Below, in pieces: positions 1 through 5,420 of a stretch of 5,420 nucleotides of DNA. The position numbers and the translations under genes were made by a program. The stretch comes from JAQBDA01 sp041301185 (GTDB taxonomy: Bacteria > Chloroflexota > Anaerolineae > Anaerolineales > UBA4823), in NCBI GenBank assembly GCA_041301185.1, contig JBFYSV010000200.1, positions 1 to 5,420 on the forward strand. The letters run 5' to 3'. Position 1 is the stretch's first letter. Every line of letters starts with the position of its first letter. The notes below the pieces were generated by a model that made no database searches, was not told the origin of the DNA, and was given only the letters and a program-made list of their open reading frames with translations.

Positions 1-529
1 CGGTATTGATCCGCTGCATCGTCCATCCAGGAATATATACAAATAAATCTCTTGGGATAGATATCAACGAAACCACCTGATCCCTGGGACTTATCGAGGC
101 AATTATCAGGGTATCGGTCCGAAAATACGGACCCTTGGTGCGCTGGTCGGAGCCAATTAACAGTATGTTGATAAGGTCATTCCCAGCCTGCGCTTGATCG
201 CCGAGCAGTGGCATCTGCCTGGGGATGGGGGTCACCAGGGGCGTGTCGGGTTGGGAGGCTCTGGCATCTAAATCCGGATAGGCTTGAGGGATTGGGGTGG
301 GGAGAACAATCGGGGTGGTTGCGTGGGGCAGGAACGGTGTCGGCGTATACTCCGATCCATTCTTAATTAATGGGAGCCTGACCCGGTTGAACGATATCCG
401 GGCTGTGGGTGTGGATACCGGTGAGGTCTCAAGGATCGTCGGAACTGGAGTAAACTGCGGCTGTTGGCAGGTCGAGAGAATAAATATGCCAACCAGGGTG
501 AATAGACCCACCAGCAGTTTGTTTTTCAT
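1..529 (-). CDS. LCP (LytR-CpsA-Psr) family protein, second copy, 3' end outside window
   Basis: Partial gene; 176 codons are visible and the C-terminus lies beyond the left edge. LCP proteins move lipid-linked glycopolymers onto peptidoglycan or other surface acceptors outside the membrane. The ATG at 527-529 overlaps the upstream LCP stop codon as ATGA. It is followed by a short basic start (MKNK), a hydrophobic stretch at residues 5-19, and LSTC with Cys21, a possible but imperfect lipobox (Thr at -1). Residues 22-115 form a Pro/Thr-containing extracellular linker. The LCP domain starts near residue 118 with NILLIGSDQR, FRTDT (residues 137-141), SIPRDL and IPGW..QRINT, the usual N-terminal half of the domain. 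Its last 57 visible residues align without gaps to the neighbouring LCP protein with 33 identities (58%, counted by hand), so the two are paralogues. An AAGG purine run lies 13 nt before the ATG, too far to be a good ribosome site, so translation is probably coupled to the upstream gene. The family call is firm; the substrate is unknown. Confidence 0.9.
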   Translation of the reverse strand, partial: MKNKLLVGLFTLVGIFILSTCQQPQFTPVPTILETSPVSTPTARISFNRVRLPLIKNGSEYTPTPFLPHATTPIVLPTPIPQAYPDLDARASQPDTPLVTPIPRQMPLLGDQAQAGNDLINILLIGSDQRTKGPYFRTDTLIIASISPRDQVVSLISIPRDLFVYIPGWTMQRINT

Positions 530-1587
530 TGCCCATTGATAGCCTTACGGATCACATTCATGACAGCTTCCTGATTGGGCAGTAGAACCATTCCCCCACC
601 CGGTGTGATCCAATCGGACACCTGATTGGGACCAATAAAATAGTGTTGTATTCTGGATGTATCCACCAGTTGGGCTGCCAGAGGAAACAGGGGAACGAGA
701 TCGATTAACCCCAGGTCTGTGGTTACGTTGTCTTTATAGATGGCATAGAACTCTGGTACTCGCTTGAGGGCGTTCAGGCTGATCATCTTCTCAAAAACTG
801 CCATCAACACTTCTTGCTGTCTACGCGCACGGGCAAAGTCGTTGGTAGTCTTGCGGGTTCGCACATACCACAACACAGTATCAGCATCCATGTTTTGCTG
901 TCCTGCTGAAATAGTGAAATAATACCCGTTCCGATAATCCGATACGGCTGCACCGACATTCACGTTCAGCCCACCCAGGCTGTCGATTACCTGCTTGAAT
1001 GAAGAGAAATTAATCAGCACATAATGCTCAGGACGGACACCAAAATTATGCTCGAATGTAGCTGCCAATTTTTCAAAGCCACCCCTCCCCCAGGCCGTAT
1101 TGATCCGGTCCATCCCCCAGCCAGGGATGTTTATATACAGGTCACGCGGGAAAGAGGTCAGGCTAACCGTACCCTGGGATGGATTCAGAGTTAATAACAT
1201 AATTGTGTCCGTGCGAAATGCACTATCCCATGGGCGTTGATCAGAGCCTAGCAGCAAGATGTTTATCTGGTCTGGTGGCAACTGCAAAGCACCTACCGGT
1301 GCAGATGGATCGAGGGGGAATGGCGTAGGCACAGGCGTTGGCGTGCTGGTCGGGTAACTTTGCGGTGCCTCCGTCGGGTAGTAAACTGCAGTTGGAGGTA
1401 TCGGCTGGAATGGCGTTGCGGTTGGTGTTGCATCTGGCGGTACCTGCACGAACGACCCTGGCGTTGTTTGGACCGAGAGTGGAGCCGCCGCGATGGACGT
1501 GCTGCCAAACCCGGGTACACCACATGACGTGCAGAAAAATATTAAAACTAACAGTATAAATGGTAATTTGTTGGGCGATTTTTTCAT
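526..1587 (-). CDS. LCP (LytR-CpsA-Psr) family glycopolymer transferase, first copy
   Basis: A complete 353-residue protein of a usual LCP length, predicted to sit on the outer face of the membrane and transfer a polyprenyl-linked glycopolymer to an acceptor. Residues 1-22 are a lysine-rich start plus hydrophobic core ending CTSC; Cys22 may be lipidated, but Cys at -3 makes the lipobox atypical, so an uncleaved anchor is also possible. Residues about 40-96 are a Pro/Thr-rich linker. The LCP domain spans about 105-262: ILLLGSDQR (Asp116), FRTDT (Arg125, Asp127), SFPRDL (Arg148, Asp149), IPGWGMDRINTAWG, INFSSFKQVIDSLGG, DTVLWYVRTRK (Arg243, Arg245) and FARARRQQEVL. These include the conserved Arg and Asp positions that the family uses to hold the pyrophosphate and metal, so it should be active. 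The ATG at 1585-1587 is chosen because a signal sequence follows directly. It lies 31 bp after the LysM gene with only a poor ribosome site, and its stop overlaps the next LCP start. The polymer and acceptor cannot be told from sequence. Confidence 0.95.
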   Translation of the reverse strand: MKKSPNKLPFILLVLIFFCTSCGVPGFGSTSIAAAPLSVQTTPGSFVQVPPDATPTATPFQPIPPTAVYYPTEAPQSYPTSTPTPVPTPFPLDPSAPVGALQLPPDQINILLLGSDQRPWDSAFRTDTIMLLTLNPSQGTVSLTSFPRDLYINIPGWGMDRINTAWGRGGFEKLAATFEHNFGVRPEHYVLINFSSFKQVIDSLGGLNVNVGAAVSDYRNGYYFTISAGQQNMDADTVLWYVRTRKTTNDFARARRQQEVLMAVFEKMISLNALKRVPEFYAIYKDNVTTDLGLIDLVPLFPLAAQLVDTSRIQHYFIGPNQVSDWITPGGGMVLLPNQEAVMNVIRKAINGQ

Positions 1588-1618
1588 AATCCAGGTGCAC
1601 TCTTCAGGAGGTGGAATT

Positions 1619-2659
1619 TCATCTCTGTGGGGTGAGTGTTACCAACGTTTCCCGGGGTGTGATTACAACAGTCGGTGGTGTCCGGGTAGGCAACGGAATA
1701 CTAGTAGCTGTGGCAGAAGGGATTGGCGTCTGCGTTTGCGATACCGGTGTGTTGGTTGGAAGCTCGGTAGGCAATGGAGTATGGGTCGCTGGTGGTGGAG
1801 TGTCCGTCCAGGTAGCCGAAGGGAGGATCTGGGTGGGCGACGGTGTGACAGGCGTCATGGTTGGCAGCTGGGGTGTAGCAGTGTTAGCACTGGGTGTGGC
1901 AGAGGGCTGAATTGGCGTAGGCGGCACGTTTGTCGGTGGAACTGGGGTTGGGGATGAGACAGGTGGTATTGGAGTTGGTGAAAGGTAGGGTAGCGGTGTA
2001 GCTGTTAGCGGGTAAACCGGCAATCGCGGCACATACAGGCGTTGCCCGGTGTATATGGTGTAAGTGTTCAGACAATTGCGGGCAGCTAATTCCGTATAGG
2101 GAACGCCAACCGCAAGGCCAATCCGGAAAAGATTATCCCCAGATCTGACGTAATAGACTACCCAGCCGGGAGGTCGCGGGCAAGACACAGGTGGTTTTCT
2201 AATTGGCGCTTGGGTCGGGGCTGAGGTGGGAGTTTCACTGGGGGGCGGGGTCGCCGTGGCGAGGATGGGCACATGGATACTCATGCCGGCCATCAATTTG
2301 TCGATCACAAGACAATTCCCACTCCGTAAAACATTAATACTGACTTGATATCGTTCCGCGATCGCCGCCAGGGTGTCCCCCACACCCAAAGAGATCTCGA
2401 CCCAACCCGGTGGGTAATCGCATGGGTTTGGAAAGGCAATCGTAGGCGTTGGTGTAGGTAGGGGTGTTGGGGATGGCGTATAGGTGGGCTCTCCGGGTAA
2501 CTGGGTTGGCACCGGTATCGTCGAAGTCGGGACCTGGGTGGGAGCTTGTGCCGCCTCGATCCGGCCTTCTGTCAAAGAGATCGCTAAACCACCAAATACC
2601 AGCAGGGCGGAGAAGATAGCAGCCAACATGCCCCAAACAGCCTGGTAGGCATCTCTCAT
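1619..2659 (-). CDS. Membrane-anchored protein with two LysM repeats and a Pro/Thr-rich tail
   Basis: A 346-residue surface protein. Residues 7-29 form one hydrophobic segment without a lipobox, probably an uncleaved anchor with the rest outside. A Pro/Thr linker (39-79) leads to two LysM repeats: residues 80-131 (PPGWV, GDTLAAIAERY, NCL, ending in HVP) and 160-211 (PPGWV, SGDNLFRIG, NCL, TGQRLYVP). LysM binds N-acetylglucosamine-containing chains, chiefly peptidoglycan. Each repeat has a Cys pair 36 residues apart (80/116 and 160/196), placed so that it could form a disulfide, and the repeats are exactly 80 residues apart. Residues 212-346 are a low-complexity tail with no following domain: 38 Pro and 33 Thr in 135 residues. 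No hydrolase or other catalytic domain is present, so a binding or scaffold role is likely. The ATG overlaps the stop of the upstream sensor-like gene (ATGA), with the purine run GGGGGA five bases before it. The LysM call is firm; the biological role is inferred. Confidence 0.92.
   Translation of the reverse strand: MRDAYQAVWGMLAAIFSALLVFGGLAISLTEGRIEAAQAPTQVPTSTIPVPTQLPGEPTYTPSPTPLPTPTPTIAFPNPCDYPPGWVEISLGVGDTLAAIAERYQVSINVLRSGNCLVIDKLMAGMSIHVPILATATPPPSETPTSAPTQAPIRKPPVSCPRPPGWVVYYVRSGDNLFRIGLAVGVPYTELAARNCLNTYTIYTGQRLYVPRLPVYPLTATPLPYLSPTPIPPVSSPTPVPPTNVPPTPIQPSATPSANTATPQLPTMTPVTPSPTQILPSATWTDTPPPATHTPLPTELPTNTPVSQTQTPIPSATATSIPLPTRTPPTVVITPRETLVTLTPQR
1622..2026 (-). repeat. Pro/Thr/Ser-rich low-complexity coding region (tail of LysM protein)
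   Basis: This stretch encodes residues 212-346 of the LysM protein, made of irregular short units such as TPxP, PPTP and TNTP. By hand count, Pro, Thr and Ser make up 81 of 135 residues, with very few charges. Such tails are flexible surface spacers and are often O-glycosylated in other bacteria; glycosylation here is inference. The plus strand is correspondingly rich in GGTGTTGG-like runs, which produce false open frames. Confidence 0.8.
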
Positions 2660-5073
2660 ACGAATCCCCCTGCCCCATTCTTGCCAGTAGATTGAGCAAT
2701 CGTGATGGGAAATAGCAGGCTATAGGTTAAGGTAGTTCCTGTCTCGGAATCCACCCAAATGCGACCTCCTATGGACTCTGCCAACGTTTTCAGAAACGGC
2801 AAGCTAAATTGCTCTTGGTTGAGGCTTTGGATATTCTCAGATCCAGAGGCTTGTGAGGCTGTCTGTGATTTAAGCAATTGGTCAAAAGACATGTCGCTGC
2901 TTTGATGAGCCACCTGGATTAAGACATAATCCTTCGCATCTTCTTCACCCTTAAGGCGGACCCGAAACGCAATCTCACCATTTGCTGGCGAGAAATTGCT
3001 GGCATTATCCAATAAAGTCACCAATACTCTCTCCAAAGCTCCCCGATTATTCCGCAGCTCAGGCAACTTGCGGGGAAAATCCATTCGCAAAGCTATCTTT
3101 TTCTCTTGCATGGCATGGCTGGTTTTCGATATCGCTTCATCAATCAGGCTGCTCAGTTGGACCGTCTCTACTTCGTAGGATGGAAGACCCTCGCCCTCCC
3201 CAGAAAGCTGTATCAGGTGATCAACTAGTTTCGCCATTCGATCCGATGAAGCACGAATACGTTCCAGAAAGCGGTGTTGAAGCATACCCAGGATGCCAAT
3301 CGACTCGCCCAGCAGAAAATCGGTATAACCGATGATGGAGGATAATGGCTGTCGCAATTCCTGTGCCACCGCAGATATTTCCTTCATTTGCTCGTCTGAA
3401 GACGAGGTTATCGGCTGTTCACTTCTCAATACCAAAAGTCTTTTATCGGCTTCATAGATCAAAGATTTTAGGTAAGCAACCTCTTCCAAAGCCAATCTCA
3501 GCTCTGCTTCTGCCTGGTGATCGGTTACCTTCACTGTTTCATCTTGCTGTGATTGTTCCCTAAAACTCTCGTTCGTCGCCTGAGCGAGTTCTAAATCTCC
3601 CTGTTGTAGGAGATGGATTTCCGCCTGCAATCGAGAGATTGTGTCCTGCGCCTCCTCATGTGCAGCGATCAGAGCCGCTAAACTGGCAGCGTGTAAGCGA
3701 TAGTTGCCATCACTTTCGGGCGTAATCCCAAAACGGGTGAGCAATTGTTCGTTCTCTTTGCGGGTTTTCTCAGTCTCCAGTTGAGCGGTCTTCAATGCCG
3801 CTTGCGATTGTTCCAAATCTCGAAGCAGCTTTGCAGAATAATCGCAATGTTGCAAGACCTGTGCCAGCGGCAAGACGAAATCCGTCAAACGAAGTTGGTC
3901 ATCTGGCGACCAGCTCCGCCTGCTGTACGGGGTGAGCAGGACAAGCCCGGCGATCAGCTCTCCATTCGGATCACATATCGGAGCCGCAAGGATATGGCCA
4001 ACCGCCTTTACATCTAATACCTTACCCAATCCAGCCAAGTCTGGGGATGTGCTGCTGGCTGGCAGGCGCAAGGCACGACCACGGCGCAAAGCCGATGCGA
4101 TCACAGGGATTGACTGGCTGTTGATGATTGATTTCCCCAGGGTTTGCTCTCGTATCAGATCGTATCCACTGAGAATCTCCATCTTGCCATGGGGGCCAGG
4201 CGCGGATAGTAATAAACAGATATCCGCCAGCCATTCTTGTGCAATCATCTTTAACGCTGCCAGGTGGATATCTGATGGGTTGGTGTCCATAGCTAGCTTG
4301 AGCAAGGACAGATAATAATTGCCCTGGGAAGAACTCCTGCTGGTGGCCTCTTGTTCTATAGACGCAGAGCTGGGTTCCTGCTTGGCTTCCCGGGTGATCT
4401 CGGGGAAACGTTGCGGTAATAGCAGCAACATTGGGTAGGCAATCATCTGCGCCAGACGTATCGCTCCTGAATAATCTCCCTCAGGGTACGGGTATGTCAG
4501 GAAAGCCACATCCCCAATTAATAATATTGCCAGCATACTCAGTCCATTGCCCCACCCGGCTGGACGTCTCATCGCCAGGAGCAAACCGCTGGCGGTGGTA
4601 ATTCCCAGGCAGAGCATCACAGAGGCAGTATCAGCCCAGCTGCCATTGTAATCGGACAGTGTGTCTTGATCTGACCACCATACCAGGCTCATAACAGATA
4701 CAGTAACGGCGATTAAGGATAGCAAGACAGTTGCAACATCGCCTATCCGGGATGGCTTAGGAAAGACCCACATCCAGGCAATTAGAATAGTCCCCATCAA
4801 GCTGATAAATCGATCAAGGGGAGGCAGCAGGATACTGCCATTGATCATACCTTGCCAGGATAAACCTGCCGCGACAAAAAGCACCAGACGCAAGAGAAGT
4901 AACAGGCTGAGCCCGATTACCATCCGTTTGCCTTCAGAGGAGGCGGTTGATTGCCAAAAACTCAAGGATGTTGCCAGCGCTGCGGCGAGGGAAAACGCCA
5001 ACACGAGGTGATAAACCAGGTTACCTGGAGGATATAATAGAAGTGACACGAATTCCTGAAAATAACTATTCAT
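2656..5073 (-). CDS. 7TM-GAF-coiled coil protein with degenerate histidine kinase core (probable pseudokinase)
   Basis: An 805-residue membrane protein with sensor-kinase architecture. About seven hydrophobic segments lie between residues 17 and 221 (near 17-38, 50-71, 83-103, 111-133, 147-167, 177-195, 203-221). A GAF-like domain follows at about 251-412, with the typical end 'APICDPNGELIAGLVLL...WSPDDQ'. Residues 413-560 are rich in coiled coil. A HisKA-like helical pair covers 562-627 (QELRQPLSSIIGY) and a HATPase-like domain 640-790. The phospho-accepting His is Gln571 (codon CAG). The N-box keeps Asn690 (LLDNASNFSP), but the G1 box Asp-x-Gly-x-Gly reads HQSSD (723-727) and the G2 glycines are replaced around NQEQFSL. 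The C-terminal GGRIWVDSETGTT is still kinase-like. It is therefore probably a signal-binding scaffold without kinase activity. The ATG at 5073 is preferred over an in-frame TTG at 5136, because GAGG lies five bases before it, a -10 box sits just upstream, and the TTG overlaps the divergent tRNA promoter. First gene of the operon; overlaps the LysM gene by 4 bp. No response regulator is in the window. Confidence 0.9.
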   Translation of the reverse strand: MNSYFQEFVSLLLYPPGNLVYHLVLAFSLAAALATSLSFWQSTASSEGKRMVIGLSLLLLLRLVLFVAAGLSWQGMINGSILLPPLDRFISLMGTILIAWMWVFPKPSRIGDVATVLLSLIAVTVSVMSLVWWSDQDTLSDYNGSWADTASVMLCLGITTASGLLLAMRRPAGWGNGLSMLAILLIGDVAFLTYPYPEGDYSGAIRLAQMIAYPMLLLLPQRFPEITREAKQEPSSASIEQEATSRSSSQGNYYLSLLKLAMDTNPSDIHLAALKMIAQEWLADICLLLSAPGPHGKMEILSGYDLIREQTLGKSIINSQSIPVIASALRRGRALRLPASSTSPDLAGLGKVLDVKAVGHILAAPICDPNGELIAGLVLLTPYSRRSWSPDDQLRLTDFVLPLAQVLQHCDYSAKLLRDLEQSQAALKTAQLETEKTRKENEQLLTRFGITPESDGNYRLHAASLAALIAAHEEAQDTISRLQAEIHLLQQGDLELAQATNESFREQSQQDETVKVTDHQAEAELRLALEEVAYLKSLIYEADKRLLVLRSEQPITSSSDEQMKEISAVAQELRQPLSSIIGYTDFLLGESIGILGMLQHRFLERIRASSDRMAKLVDHLIQLSGEGEGLPSYEVETVQLSSLIDEAISKTSHAMQEKKIALRMDFPRKLPELRNNRGALERVLVTLLDNASNFSPANGEIAFRVRLKGEEDAKDYVLIQVAHQSSDMSFDQLLKSQTASQASGSENIQSLNQEQFSLPFLKTLAESIGGRIWVDSETGTTLTYSLLFPITIAQSTGKNGAGGFV

Positions 5074-5117
5074 CTCCGCCTCATCAACGATTATAGCATG
5101 GCGTACGAATTCGGCAA
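5074..5117 (-). promoter_or_regulatory. Predicted promoter and ribosome site of the envelope operon
   Basis: Read on the minus strand: TTGCCG (5112-5117, 4 of 6 consensus), a 16-bp spacer, and a perfect TATAAT (5090-5095). A start near 5083 would leave a leader of only about 10 nt containing GAGGCGGAG immediately before the ATG at 5073. The box sequences are seen directly; promoter activity is inferred. It supports the ATG at 5073 as the real start, since the TTG at 5136 would lie upstream of the transcript. Confidence 0.6.
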
Positions 5118-5129
5118 AGAAACAAGAGG

Positions 5130-5157
5130 TTGACAAAACCGCAAATCAGGGTAAAAT
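5130..5157 (+). promoter_or_regulatory. Predicted sigma-70-type promoter of the tRNA-Leu gene
   Basis: A perfect TTGACA (5130-5135), a 16-bp spacer and TAAAAT (5152-5157, 5 of 6 consensus). Transcription would start about 5163-5165, only a few bases before the mature tRNA 5' end at 5167. Strong and close promoters like this are common for tRNA genes. Its -35 box is 12 bp from the -35 box of the divergent operon promoter. Confidence 0.75.
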
Positions 5158-5166
5158 ATCGAGCGC

Positions 5167-5250
5167 GCCGAAGTGGCGGAATTGGCAGACGCGCTACGTT
5201 CAGGGCGTAGTGGGCATACGCTCGTGTGGGTTCAAATCCCACCTTCGGCA
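5167..5250 (+). tRNA. trnL: tRNA-Leu (anticodon CAG)
   Basis: An 84-nt class II tRNA that decodes CUG leucine codons. The acceptor stem pairs GCCGAAG (5167-5173) with CTTCGGC (5243-5249), with discriminator A at 5250. The anticodon stem CTACG/CGTAG (5194-5198 and 5206-5210) encloses the loop TTCAGGG with anticodon CAG at 5201-5203. The long variable arm (5211-5225) forms the 4-bp stem GGGC/GCTC, as expected for leucine tRNA. The T arm is GTGGG-TTCAAAT-CCCAC (5226-5242). The CCA end is not encoded and must be added by the nucleotidyltransferase. It appears to be a single-gene unit with its own promoter and terminator. Confidence 0.97.
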
Positions 5251-5255
5251 TGATA

Positions 5256-5290
5256 CCTCTCGTCGACAACACGGCGAGAGGCTTTGTTTT
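5256..5290 (+). terminator. Intrinsic terminator of the tRNA-Leu gene
   Basis: A 10-bp stem CCTCTCGTCG (5256-5265) / CGGCGAGAGG (5272-5281), with one G-U pair and a 6-nt loop ACAACA, is followed by CTTTGTTTT. It begins six bases after the tRNA 3' end. This is a textbook Rho-independent terminator, oriented with the tRNA. Confidence 0.92.
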
Positions 5291-5420
5291 CAAGCATCCC
5301 CAGCACCCATTTACGCCAGTGTTTTGCTGCTCCATACAGGCTGAATCCTCACATCAGGTTGGCAGAATACTTGCAACTTCCAGGCCAGAAATTAGTCGAT
5401 AAACTTACAAAATTAATAAA
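5291..5420. other. Intergenic stretch with no recognised feature
   Basis: 130 bases after the tRNA terminator, turning AT-rich at the right edge. I see no convincing open frame, RNA gene or promoter pair on either strand. TTGCAA at 5371 has no -10 box at proper spacing. Confidence 0.5.

Noticed and set aside
297..539. Plus-strand 80-codon frame
   Set aside because: It is opposite the partial LCP gene, whose minus-strand frame is open to the window edge with clear LCP motifs.
1241..1600. Minus-strand 119-codon frame overlapping the start of the first LCP gene
   Set aside because: It is a frame shadow of the LCP linker; the LCP frame has the signal sequence and conserved motifs.
1606..1910. 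Plus-strand AGGAGGTG (1606-1613) near an open frame starting with GTG at 1611
   Set aside because: The motif overlaps the start codon itself, and the frame is only the reverse of the Pro/Thr-rich coding tail, giving Val/Gly repeats with no family resemblance.
1622..2620. Possible CRISPR or tandem DNA repeat suggested by GGTGTTGG-like runs
   Set aside because: The units are irregular in length and sequence, have no constant spacers, and follow directly from Pro/Thr codons.
3932..4315. Plus-strand 127-codon frame opposite the GAF region
   Set aside because: It is antisense to a well-supported domain and shows no recognisable motif.
5074..5136. 21-residue N-terminal extension of the sensor-like gene from a TTG at 5136
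   Set aside because: The TTG overlaps the tRNA promoter -35 box, has no clear ribosome site, and lies upstream of the TATAAT; the ATG at 5073 has GAGG at good spacing and a membrane segment soon after it.
5084..5335. Minus-strand 83-codon open frame across the tRNA gene, including the stretch MPKVGFEPTRAYAHYALNVA
   Set aside because: It is the antisense of tRNA-Leu and its terminator; this is a well-known type of false protein call over tRNA genes.

Overview
The window reads as a chromosomal segment of a bacterium, most likely Chloroflexota (Anaerolineae-type). This placement is inference from gene style: surface proteins with long Pro/Thr-rich linkers, LysM repeats opening with a Cys and a PPGW motif, a seven-helix membrane sensor protein, and roughly balanced base composition. 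No marker gene confirms it.

Layout. Four genes lie head to tail on the minus strand and look like one operon, transcribed from right to left. In order of transcription they are: (1) a large membrane protein built like a 7TM-GAF-coiled coil-histidine kinase (2656-5073); (2) a membrane-anchored protein with two LysM repeats and a Pro/Thr-rich tail (1619-2659); (3) a LytR-CpsA-Psr (LCP) glycopolymer transferase (526-1587); and (4) a second, paralogous LCP protein that runs off the left edge (1-529). Genes 1/2 and 3/4 overlap by ATGA, and genes 2/3 are 31 bp apart. On the plus strand, starting 93 bp from the operon's first ATG, is a tRNA-Leu(CAG) gene (5167-5250) with its own consensus promoter and a strong intrinsic terminator. 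The last 130 bases hold nothing I can recognise.

How the genes may work together. Three of the four products are predicted to act outside the membrane on peptidoglycan or attached polymers: LysM binds glycan chains, and LCP proteins transfer lipid-linked polymers to an acceptor. The fourth has sensor-kinase architecture but is very probably not a kinase. The phospho-accepting His of the H-box is Gln, and the Asp and Gly residues of the ATP-lid boxes (G1, G2) are gone, while the overall fold sequence and the N-box Asn remain. The operon therefore looks like a cell-envelope assembly module coupled to a membrane pseudokinase. This is the most interesting feature of the window. The functional link between the genes is inferred from gene order only.
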